Shown: positions 1 through 6,869 of the stretch, piece by piece
Layout: the number at the start of each line of letters is the position of its first letter
How positions within the stretch are numbered: position 1 is the first letter of the stretch
Assembly (NCBI GenBank): GCA_013824385.1
Contig: PNNU01000020.1
Coordinates: 1-16,884, forward strand
Source: Anaerolinea sp.
Lineage (GTDB): Bacteria; Chloroflexota; Anaerolineae; Anaerolineales; Anaerolineaceae
Reading direction: 5' to 3'
DNA length: 16,884 nucleotides
Translations under genes and position numbers: made by a program
Notes under the pieces: generated by a model
Databases searched by the model: none
Told to the model about the DNA's origin: nothing
Seen by the model: only the letters and a program-made list of their open reading frames with translations

Positions 1-63
1 GGAAGCAATATCAATACCAAAATTTTCGCTTCCCAGTTCAAAAATAACTAATTGTTTTTCCAT
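1..63 (-). CDS. cheW: CheW-like chemotaxis adaptor, N-terminal 21 codons only (runs off left edge)
   Basis: The minus strand starts at ATG 63-61 and stays open to the window edge. The 21 visible residues match the start of the neighbouring complete CheW (225-689) at 20 of 21 positions, the only change being Ser for Ala at residue 12. CheW proteins are cytoplasmic SH3-like scaffolds that link chemoreceptors to the CheA kinase, so this is very probably a second CheW copy. An AGGAG ribosome binding site lies about 6 bases upstream of the ATG. A strong terminator (152-190) separates it from the upstream cheW, so it probably has its own promoter in 64-151, although I see no convincing -35/-10 pair there. 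It could also be a longer protein beginning with a CheW domain, since only the first strands are visible. Confidence 0.8.
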   Translation of the reverse strand, partial: MEKQLVIFELGSENFGIDIAS

Positions 64-151
64 AATCGTCTCCTGTATGTATATTGTTTATACTCAATCT
101 CAATAAAAACGACCGTAAAACAAGGATAAATTTATACACAATATTTGATAA

Positions 152-190
152 AGACGATAAAACCCTCGTTGCTCGAGGGTTTTATCGTTT
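152..190 (-). terminator. Strong intrinsic terminator after cheW (perfect 15-bp stem)
   Basis: Positions 154-168 and 174-188 are exact reverse complements (arm ACGATAAAACCCTCG) around a 5-base loop. G153-T189 and A152-T190 extend the stem to 17 bp. The hairpin lies 35 bases after the cheW stop at 225. The T run is inside the stem rather than after it, so the terminator is strong by stem stability but not classical in its tail. Because the structure is symmetric it could act in both directions. It insulates the upstream three-gene unit from the second cheW copy. Confidence 0.75.
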
Positions 191-224
191 CATAACACAC
201 CACTACCAAGTACTGATAAACAGA

Positions 225-689
225 TCAGGATGTTTTTACCTCCACGACTTTTGCAACCTGATTCTTCTCATCCAGAGTGAGAACCTTACTCAAATCAAGC
301 AAGATGACTAATCGTTTATCTATCTTTGCCACTCCAGTAATGTATTCTGAATTTATATTACTTACCATGGGCGGCGGAGGCTCAATCACTTTATCGTCAA
401 TAGTCAATACCTCAGAAACGGCTGAAACCACCATTCCTATTTTTATGCCATCCAAATTGGCTACCACAATACGGGTTTCACTCGTTTGTTCTTGTGATTT
501 CATACCAAAACGCATTTGCAAATCAATGACAGGCAACACACTTCCGCGCAAATTAGTTATTCCCAAAAGAAAACTGGGGGCTTGTGGAATCTTGGTAATA
601 TCCAACATTTTATTAATACCTTCCACTGAAGCAATGTCAATCCCGAAGTTTTCAGCACCCAGTTCAAAAATCACCAATTGTTTTTCCAT
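225..689 (-). CDS. cheW: CheW chemotaxis adaptor protein
   Basis: This 154-residue cytoplasmic adaptor couples chemoreceptors to CheA in signalling arrays. A single CheW (SH3-like) domain fills residues 4-145. The family signature is clear at residues 33-62, with the segments IPQAPSFLLGITNLRG and VLPVIDLQMRFG. The later VVSAVSEVL and a final beta segment around VILLDLSKVL are also present. Length is normal for stand-alone CheW. ATG 689 is preceded by AAGGAG about 6 bases upstream. The gene follows the CZB receptor gene by 43 bp and is probably the last gene of a unit of degenerate receiver, MCP and cheW, closed by the terminator at 152-190. A second CheW copy begins immediately downstream, so the two proteins may serve different receptors or buffer array stoichiometry; that is inference. 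Confidence 0.95.
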   Translation of the reverse strand: MEKQLVIFELGAENFGIDIASVEGINKMLDITKIPQAPSFLLGITNLRGSVLPVIDLQMRFGMKSQEQTSETRIVVANLDGIKIGMVVSAVSEVLTIDDKVIEPPPPMVSNINSEYITGVAKIDKRLVILLDLSKVLTLDEKNQVAKVVEVKTS

Positions 690-732
690 ATAACTCTCCT
701 TTATTCAAACGAATTATTTAAGGATATTTTCT

Positions 733-3111
733 CTAGATGACTTTCTTCAATTGATCGAGATTATTTATCACGTTTTTCGATATTATCCGTAATTCATCCA
801 ACACTCCTTGAGATTTAGAAGTCCCTTGATTATTATAGGTTTCCACAAATTGAAGTAATAACTTATGGAATTTTTCGTGATCAGCTTCCACAGCCAGGAA
901 TTCTGATTTATCTCCAAATTCTTGCCCTCCTATCCCGTAATACCACTGTCCCAATGAACAATCAGTATGAGCAGGAATTGAATCAGTTTTTATGGTTTCA
1001 GTTCCATTTTGCATATGTTCCAGCTTGATCACCCAATTTGCATGAGCATGTTTATAAGTGTCAATTTCGACAAGATGATCTTCTCGAGTAGTTTCAGTGA
1101 GTTTGAAAACGCTGCAAACCTCCTTTAGTACTTGAGCCATCTCCGCCAAGGATTGAGCAGAGGCTGTCACCTCTTCTACCTGCGCACTCATTTCTTCAGC
1201 GCTGGCACTCACTTCTTCAATCGCAGCACTATTCTCTTCACTTACGCTCGCAATACTCTCTATCGATTGTGTCACCTCGCTAGAATTCGCCGCCATCTGT
1301 TCAGTAGATGCGGTATTTTCTTCCACAATCGCCGATACAGAATCCACTGCTGAAATCAGGTCTTCAGAGGCTGCCTTCATCCGTCCAGTTGCTTCACCAG
1401 CCAATGTCGCTTGTTTGTTCACAGCCTCAGCCGCAGCGAGAATTTCAGTTAATGCTGTTCCCGCCTGATTGGCTGTCGCCACTCCCAGCTCCACTTCCTT
1501 TGAACCTTCTTCCATGGCTTTGACAGCATCATTGACTGTGGATAATATTCCACTGATCAATCCGCCAATTTCTTTAGTTGCGAGTGAAGATCGTTCAGCC
1601 AATTTTCGTACTTCATCAGCCACCACAGCAAAACCTTTGCCGTGTTCCCCTGCCCTGGCTGCTTCAATGGCTGCATTCAAAGCTAACAAGTTAGTTTGTG
1701 AGGCAATATCCTCAATCGTCTCTACAATCTTGCCAATTTCTTCTGAACGCCTGCCCATTTCTTCAACTTTTTCAGCCGAAGCACCAACTTTTGCTTTAAT
1801 ACTCTGCATTCCATTTAAGGTTTGTTCAACTGTTTTTGATCCCTTGCGTGCTGCTTCTGCGGCTGCCGCTGAATCCGTGGTCACTGCAGCTGCGTTGCCT
1901 GCCACCTGCTGAATGGCCGTATTAATCTGATCGGTGGCGTTTGACACTTTACTCACTGAAGCACTCTGTTCTTGTGCTCCATGCGCCACACCCTCGATAG
2001 CCTGGCTCATTTGTTCAACTGCCGCGGCTGTCTTGTTGACAGCCCCAGATTGATCTGCCGTACCTTTGGCAACCTGCTGCACTGTTCCAGCGATTTGATT
2101 CGTGGCTTGCCCGGCTTGATTGGCAGCCGTGGCCAATTGAGCAGATGCCGCCCCAAGGCTGACGACGTTCTCTCTCACTTTGCTGATTGTAGCAACCAAA
2201 TTTTGCTCCATTTTTCTAAATGCAATATTCATTTCATCTTTTTCAGAAATCGGGTTTATCGTTCTGCTAAGGTCATTATTTGCAATTGTGTTTGCAATAT
2301 TTGCCCCTTCTTGCATATACTCAATAACGCCATCAAAGGACTTGGCAATATCACCAACCTCATCTTTACGGCTGGTAAGTGCTACCCTTGTTTTTTGATC
2401 AAGATCACGAACAAGATCCCCTTTTGAAACGCGATTTGCTATTTGGACCAAAACGCCCAAAGGTTTCGTGAGAGAGTTGCTGATAATGATCCCAATGGCA
2501 AGCGAAAAAAGAAAAGCTGCAATTGATACGATCAAGATTATTTGGGTTGACCGGGTAAATGTTTCAATACCAAGAAGATGTGAATCTTCCCCGGCTTGCA
2601 CGTTGATCTCCAATAAGTGACCAAGAGATGCATCAACCGCTTTGCGTGCCACTGACGCACGACCGGATGTTATACTGGCAATTATGTCTGCTTGATTACC
2701 GGCATCGTTCCAGGCGAGAATTTCTGCAACCGCTGCCTGGTATTCAGCCCAGGCAGGTTCAAACACAGCCAACTCAGCAACTTCTGTATCCAACAGGAAA
2801 GTTGCTTTGTAATCTTTGACTCTAGTATCAATATCAATGGATAAAGTGTCTATTTCTGTGTTAATTTTTTCTGCTTCAGAGGGGATTAATAGCATCTTAT
2901 AGACATCTCCCCGTATTTGGTACAAATTAGCCTCAATTTGACCCAGGTCTTCTACTGGTATCAGACGGTCCTTATACATTGATTCCAATTCATCATTGAT
3001 GGTTTTCATATTGGAATATCCCAAAAATGCCACAACCACCAATATCAAGGCAACAATTACAAATGCGCTAATCAATTTCACACCAGTTTTTAAATCGTTT
3101 AGAGCTTTCAT
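733..3111 (-). CDS. Methyl-accepting chemotaxis protein with 4HB-like sensor, di-HAMP and C-terminal CZB zinc-binding domain (MCP1)
   Basis: This is a 792-residue transmembrane chemoreceptor. TM1 spans about residues 11-31 and TM2 about 190-211. Between them lies an all-helical extracytoplasmic region that resembles the four-helix-bundle ligand domain. HAMP follows at about 212-266, with a charged insertion before [11 protein letters not shown], and a second HAMP-like repeat at about 268-308. The signalling hairpin tip is at 460-505 ([20 protein letters not shown], then [18 protein letters not shown]). The C-terminus carries a chemoreceptor zinc-binding (CZB) domain: H690-x2-W, 24 residues, C718-SLG-x-W, 21 residues, H745-x3-H749, which fits the published 3His/1Cys consensus. 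CZB domains bind zinc, and some respond to zinc or hypochlorous acid. Start ATG 3111 has an excellent GGAGGAG site, 14 bp after the preceding gene. I see no C-terminal CheR-tethering pentapeptide. Confidence 0.95.
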   Translation of the reverse strand: MKALNDLKTGVKLISAFVIVALILVVVAFLGYSNMKTINDELESMYKDRLIPVEDLGQIEANLYQIRGDVYKMLLIPSEAEKINTEIDTLSIDIDTRVKDYKATFLLDTEVAELAVFEPAWAEYQAAVAEILAWNDAGNQADIIASITSGRASVARKAVDASLGHLLEINVQAGEDSHLLGIETFTRSTQIILIVSIAAFLFSLAIGIIISNSLTKPLGVLVQIANRVSKGDLVRDLDQKTRVALTSRKDEVGDIAKSFDGVIEYMQEGANIANTIANNDLSRTINPISEKDEMNIAFRKMEQNLVATISKVRENVVSLGAASAQLATAANQAGQATNQIAGTVQQVAKGTADQSGAVNKTAAAVEQMSQAIEGVAHGAQEQSASVSKVSNATDQINTAIQQVAGNAAAVTTDSAAAAEAARKGSKTVEQTLNGMQSIKAKVGASAEKVEEMGRRSEEIGKIVETIEDIASQTNLLALNAAIEAARAGEHGKGFAVVADEVRKLAERSSLATKEIGGLISGILSTVNDAVKAMEEGSKEVELGVATANQAGTALTEILAAAEAVNKQATLAGEATGRMKAASEDLISAVDSVSAIVEENTASTEQMAANSSEVTQSIESIASVSEENSAAIEEVSASAEEMSAQVEEVTASAQSLAEMAQVLKEVCSVFKLTETTREDHLVEIDTYKHAHANWVIKLEHMQNGTETIKTDSIPAHTDCSLGQWYYGIGGQEFGDKSEFLAVEADHEKFHKLLLQFVETYNNQGTSKSQGVLDELRIISKNVINNLDQLKKVI

Positions 3112-3125
3112 TTCTCCTCCTTACA

Positions 3126-3503
3126 CTATATACCTAATAAATTATTCATTTTCGCTTGAATGTTTATTAAAAGGTTCGACAACATTTCAATGGTTACTTC
3201 GTCGTAGATCAATTCGCAACTGGAATAATGAGTGAAATGCGAGCTGGGACCATTTCGTGAAACCAATAAAACAATATAATTGACCGCATGACCCATGATA
3301 AGGTTACTAATGTTCTTATCGATACACTTTTCTGGCTCGCGGTAATCAATAAAAACCACCGCTGGATCAGCTGGATTAGCCAGTTTTTCAACATCACTGC
3401 ACAGCTCAACCATCTTAATGGGTGAAGCAGGTACAATGGATTCAAGCATCGAAAGTAAATTATCGCGCCGTCTGCTTTCTGGACTGACAATTATAATTTC
3501 CAT
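3126..3503 (-). CDS. Small receiver-like protein with a degenerate phosphorylation pocket (putative pseudo-receiver)
   Basis: I do not recognise this 125-residue protein as a named family. Its outline resembles a stand-alone response-regulator receiver: a hydrophobic first strand (MEIIIVS), a helix, then PAVVFIDYREP placing Asp53 where the phospho-acceptor would sit, a fourth strand (NYIVLLVS) and a last helix. However, the acidic pair normally found after strand 1 is replaced by SPESR. The conserved Lys-Pro before the last helix is replaced by LIYDEVTIEML. Normal phosphorylation therefore looks unlikely. It has no membrane segment or signal peptide. ATG 3503 follows an AGGTGG site. The stop is 14 bp before the CZB receptor start, so the two are almost surely co-transcribed. 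It may be an accessory protein of the receptor array. Coding status is well supported by position and RBS; function is inferred from fold pattern only. Confidence 0.7.
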   Translation of the reverse strand: MEIIIVSPESRRRDNLLSMLESIVPASPIKMVELCSDVEKLANPADPAVVFIDYREPEKCIDKNISNLIMGHAVNYIVLLVSRNGPSSHFTHYSSCELIYDEVTIEMLSNLLINIQAKMNNLLGI

Positions 3504-3608
3504 GATGCCACCTGATTGATTAAGAAATTGATCGCATTGTTTATCACAAATATAGAATAAGTATTTTTATATTGAATGTCCCCTCTATAGAATGGATAAA
3601 CGAGTAAC

Positions 3609-3637
3609 AAAAAAGACTGTTTTTTACAGTCTTTTTG
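3609..3637 (-). terminator. Intrinsic terminator after the NarL-type regulator gene
   Basis: Arms at 3610-3620 (AAAAAGACTGT) and 3626-3636 are perfect reverse complements around a 5-base loop. On the minus strand the hairpin ends in a run of T, about 33 bases after the regulator stop at 3670. It separates the kinase/regulator pair from the receptor unit downstream. The A and T runs on both sides would let it work in either direction. Confidence 0.8.
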
Positions 3638-3669
3638 CCAACTTAATAGTATTACTGATCAACAGTAGT

Positions 3670-4317
3670 TTAATCGAGATTTACCAAGCCTTCACGCAAC
3701 GCATAGAGCGTAGCCTGCGTTCGATTATCGACTTGCAATTTATCGAGGATGCCGGTCACATAGGTGCGAACTGTCCAGACGCTTAAGAATAATTGATCTG
3801 CAATCTCCTGGTTTGACATGCCGTTGGCAATTAGCTTAAGTATCTCGGTTTCCCGATCCGTCAGGGTGGTACATTTTGAGGGTGGTTTTGACGGCTTGTT
3901 TAATTCTTTTACCATGATATTGGTTATACGAGACGGAAAAGCCGTTTCGCCGCGGGCCACTTTTTTTATTGCATCTTCAATTTCAAGCGGGGAGGAGTCT
4001 TTCAACAGGTAGCCAGATGCGCCAGCTTTAATTGAGGCTATCACTTGGGTTTCTTCAAGCGAACTGGTAATAATAATTATTTTTGCATCAGTAAGCTTCT
4101 TTTTGATTCTAATTGCTGCCTCGATACCATCCATATTAGGCATAATCAAGTCAAGAAGAATGACATCTGGCAAGGTTTGGCTGGCTTTTTCTACGGCTTC
4201 GATACCATCAGATGCTTCAGCCACCACTTCAAAATCATCAGTTGGTGCAAAAAAAGCTTTTAAACCTTCTCTAACCATCTTGTGGTCATCTGCAAGTAGT
4301 AATCGAATTTTTCCCAT
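3670..4317 (-). CDS. NarL/FixJ-type (LiaR-like) response regulator, REC-LuxR HTH
   Basis: This is a 215-residue two-component response regulator that binds DNA when phosphorylated. The receiver domain (about 4-120) has the acidic pair D10/D11, phospho-acceptor D56 in DVILLD, T84 and K106. The LuxR-type helix-turn-helix lies at about 150-210 (LTDRETEILKLIANG, then EIADQLFLSVWTVRTYV). The frame is open 60 codons further upstream to 4497, but that extension overlaps the preceding kinase gene and has no receiver sequence. I chose ATG 4317, which opens directly into the first receiver strand and follows a GAGGG-containing site. It starts 25 bp after the stop of the HisKA_3 kinase (4343-6790), the normal arrangement for a cognate pair. 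Target promoters cannot be read from the window. Confidence 0.95.
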   Translation of the reverse strand: MGKIRLLLADDHKMVREGLKAFFAPTDDFEVVAEASDGIEAVEKASQTLPDVILLDLIMPNMDGIEAAIRIKKKLTDAKIIIITSSLEETQVIASIKAGASGYLLKDSSPLEIEDAIKKVARGETAFPSRITNIMVKELNKPSKPPSKCTTLTDRETEILKLIANGMSNQEIADQLFLSVWTVRTYVTGILDKLQVDNRTQATLYALREGLVNLD

Positions 4318-4342
4318 CCCGTCCCTCAATAATTCCTGACCA

Positions 4343-6790
4343 TTAATTGATCGAAAACTTGACTTCGATTCTCGTCCCTGTCTCTTTGGATGAAAAAATC
4401 TGGTATGTTCCGTTAATTCGCTCAGCGCGTTCTCGCATGGTGGCAAGCCCAACTCCACCATTATGCAGTCCTTCTTCGATCGAAAAACCAACCCCATTAT
4501 CTTTTATTGCAAATATGATCGCTTTATTTTTTTGAATCAGCTCAATAGAAATCCGCGTAGCCTGGGCATATTTTAATGAATTATTGAGTGATTCTATGGC
4601 AATCCGATAAAGGTTTTCTTCAACTGCTTCTGGCAACAACCCAATATTTTCTGTATGGATTTCAGCTTCAATATTTGAACGCCGTTCAACTGCATCAAGA
4701 CGATTTTGCAAGGAGCCCAACAATCCGTTTTGTTTTAGTTCAGGGGAACGCAATTCATACACCAACAAACGCATATCTTTTAATGCTTGTTGAGTTAAAT
4801 CCCCAATCTGAGATAAATAGTTATCGACTTCAGAATATTTCTGCTGTCCAAAAAAGCGACATGCACCGGCAGAATATAAACTGGCACTATAAAGTGATTG
4901 AGTTACAGAATCGTGAAGTTCTCGCGCCAATCGCGAGCGTTCTTCAAGAATAGCCACCCTTTCAGCACGTTTGTATGATCTTGAGTTTTCGACCACTAAC
5001 GCTAAATGGTCTGCAATAAACGATAACAAAGTCATCTCTTGTAAAATTATTTGATCTTCATTTTTGTGGATCACCATCAGAACGCCCACTACTCTATCTT
5101 GAGCCCTCATGGGCAGCCCAATCAAAGATAACTCCGAAGGGAGATTGTTCCGGGTTTCTTTGGTATCAAATTTATCTAAGTTGGAAATCATAAGTGACTT
5201 TTTTTGTTGGATCACTTTTTCAAGAATTTTACAAATCATAGATTGGTTGAGAAAATCCACAGGGATAAAATCTTCCAATTGATAGGAAATTAGATTCAGC
5301 TTCGGGTCAAGGTCTTGAACAAGAAAAATGGCACCACTTTTAGTATGGACCGCTTCTAGAGTCAATCCAAGTGCCTGGCGTAAAGCATGATTAATGTCTA
5401 ATGTGGCGCTGGCAGAGGATGTGACTTTATAAATACTTTCAAGTTCACGTTCGCGCAGGCGAACCATCGCTTCAAGCTCCTGAGTGGCCGCCATACGATT
5501 TAATGCATTTCCGGCCATGTCTGCAATTGTGTTTACAAGACTTCGTTGTTCAATATTAAAAACCGTCGGAGTTGCAAAATCCATATATATGAGGCCCATA
5601 ATCTGATCTTTATTAATGATCGGATAAGAAATCATAGATGAGGGACGGGGACCGTTTCCATACAACCACGGCGGAATTTCTCGAAAAGCTTGAGAATGAA
5701 TCTTTTCAAAAAAGCCAATTCTTCTTTCATCAAGAATTTTTTTGAATTGTTTGCCAATTTTCACTCTTGTATCAATTGGAATAATTTGGTTTTTACTCAT
5801 TTGCAATTCAGTAAGCAGAAAATCACCTTCCACAAAAGCAATCGCTGCATGATCAGCTTGTAACAGTTTCGTCAGCTCTTCAAGAATAATGGTGACCAAT
5901 TCTTTGCGATTATTTGCCTGCCGCATTCTTGATGACACAAAAGTAATCGTTTCGAGTTCCTGAGCGCGATTTTGGCTCTCAATAATTTTTTCGACCAGAT
6001 CGAGTTCAATTCTTTTACGATCAGATATATCATGAACCACACCCGTAAATTGGATCAACTGCCCGGATGAATCAAACTTGGCCCCTCCAGATTGAACCAG
6101 GATGTGTCTGATTGAACCGTCAGGTCTGATAATGCGACAATCTACCTCACCTTTTTTATTGTGGGTGTTGTTTATATGAGCAAACCCTCTAAATTGCTCT
6201 TTGTCTTCTGGATGAATGGCGTTTTCCCATATTTTATGAAGATCACCATGTGTTTTTTGAGGGTCCAAGCCAAAGATTCTAAACATTTCATCTGACCATG
6301 TTTCTTGGCCAGTAGTCATATTAATAATCCAATTTCCAACATGGGCAACTTGCTGCGAATTTCGCAGATGCTGTTCACTTTCCAGGAGTGCATCATGCGC
6401 TTGTTTCTGAGAGTGTCTGACCTCCATTTCAATCAGTTCTCTCTCGATAACAGGCGGCAGCCGTGATAGATTATCTTTCATAACATAATCACGAGCCCCT
6501 GATTTCATCAAGGCAACAGCAGTCTCTTCACCAACTGCGCCTGAAACAACTATAAAGGGGATATCCTTGCCTGTTTCTTGAAGCATAGCCAATGCATCAG
6601 GAGCATTAAACTGCGGCAATTGATAATCAGCAATGATAATATCCCACGGTTCGTTAAGCGCGATTTTTAATTCGGGTTCATTATCAACCCGCATCATCGT
6701 AATGGCGTATCCAGCCTTTTCCAGATGCCTGAGAATTAAGCCTGCATCAAGTTCGGAATCTTCGATGAAAAGAACACGTAACGGTATCAT
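4343..6790 (-). CDS. Cytoplasmic hybrid sensor histidine kinase, REC-PAS-GAF-GAF-HisKA_3-HATPase
   Basis: This 815-residue soluble kinase has no membrane segment. Domains in order: receiver at 4-120 (D11, phospho-acceptor D55, K105); PAS with PAC at about 143-262 (ending VVHDISDRKR); GAF at about 278-432; a second GAF at about 450-602; HisKA_3 dimerisation/phosphotransfer at about 615-685 with H626 in LARELHDSVTQSLYSASL; HATPase at about 720-815 with N-box NNSLKYA, G1 DNGVGF (764-769) and GGVGLATMRERA. HisKA_3 kinases normally phosphorylate NarL-type regulators, and such a gene lies 25 bp downstream. The N-terminal receiver suggests that another kinase feeds into it. MIPLRVLFIEDS opens the receiver directly, so ATG 6790 is right, yet no Shine-Dalgarno precedes it. 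Instead a TATAAT box lies about 10 bases upstream, suggesting a leaderless transcript. PAS and GAF ligands cannot be told from sequence. Confidence 0.95.
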   Translation of the reverse strand: MIPLRVLFIEDSELDAGLILRHLEKAGYAITMMRVDNEPELKIALNEPWDIIIADYQLPQFNAPDALAMLQETGKDIPFIVVSGAVGEETAVALMKSGARDYVMKDNLSRLPPVIERELIEMEVRHSQKQAHDALLESEQHLRNSQQVAHVGNWIINMTTGQETWSDEMFRIFGLDPQKTHGDLHKIWENAIHPEDKEQFRGFAHINNTHNKKGEVDCRIIRPDGSIRHILVQSGGAKFDSSGQLIQFTGVVHDISDRKRIELDLVEKIIESQNRAQELETITFVSSRMRQANNRKELVTIILEELTKLLQADHAAIAFVEGDFLLTELQMSKNQIIPIDTRVKIGKQFKKILDERRIGFFEKIHSQAFREIPPWLYGNGPRPSSMISYPIINKDQIMGLIYMDFATPTVFNIEQRSLVNTIADMAGNALNRMAATQELEAMVRLRERELESIYKVTSSASATLDINHALRQALGLTLEAVHTKSGAIFLVQDLDPKLNLISYQLEDFIPVDFLNQSMICKILEKVIQQKKSLMISNLDKFDTKETRNNLPSELSLIGLPMRAQDRVVGVLMVIHKNEDQIILQEMTLLSFIADHLALVVENSRSYKRAERVAILEERSRLARELHDSVTQSLYSASLYSAGACRFFGQQKYSEVDNYLSQIGDLTQQALKDMRLLVYELRSPELKQNGLLGSLQNRLDAVERRSNIEAEIHTENIGLLPEAVEENLYRIAIESLNNSLKYAQATRISIELIQKNKAIIFAIKDNGVGFSIEEGLHNGGVGLATMRERAERINGTYQIFSSKETGTRIEVKFSIN

Positions 6791-6792
6791 AT

Positions 6793-6828
6793 AGTTAACA
6801 TTATACGGGCAGCATTCCGATTTTATGT
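6793..6828 (-). promoter_or_regulatory. Candidate promoter giving a leaderless kinase mRNA
   Basis: On the minus strand a perfect TATAAT (6805-6800) sits 9 bases before the kinase ATG (6790). The usual -10 to start distance puts transcription initiation at about 6793-6794, leaving only 3-4 bases of leader. No convincing -35 is present about 17 bases upstream. No purine-rich ribosome binding site lies between the box and the ATG. Confidence 0.45.
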
Positions 6829-6839
6829 AGAAAGGTATT

Positions 6840-6866
6840 AGGTTTGCTACAAATGTAGAAAAACCT
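6840..6866 (-). terminator. Weak hairpin after the dCache receptor gene, possible terminator
   Basis: AGGTTT (6840-6845) pairs with AAACCT (6861-6866), and an inner CTAC/GTAG stem (6847-6850 with 6855-6858) closes a 4-base loop, with a small asymmetric internal loop between the two. It starts 4 bases after the stop of the gene ending at 6870. The tail on the minus strand is not T-rich, so termination may be partial and the kinase gene may receive read-through as well as its own promoter. Confidence 0.35.
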
Positions 6867-6869
6867 GGT

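Noticed and set aside
277..693. 138-codon plus-strand open frame opposite cheW
   Set aside because: It is fully antisense to a CheW gene with strong family motifs and an RBS, and its translation has no recognisable domain.
1469..1912. 147-codon plus-strand open frame opposite the MCP1 signalling domain
   Set aside because: Repetitive Ala/Ser-rich translation caused by the coiled-coil codons on the other strand; a similar shadow occurs opposite MCP2, as expected from shared receptor sequence.
4318..4497. 60-codon N-terminal extension of the NarL-type regulator
   Set aside because: It overlaps the end of the kinase gene in another frame, lacks receiver sequence, and ATG 4317 opens directly into the first receiver strand.
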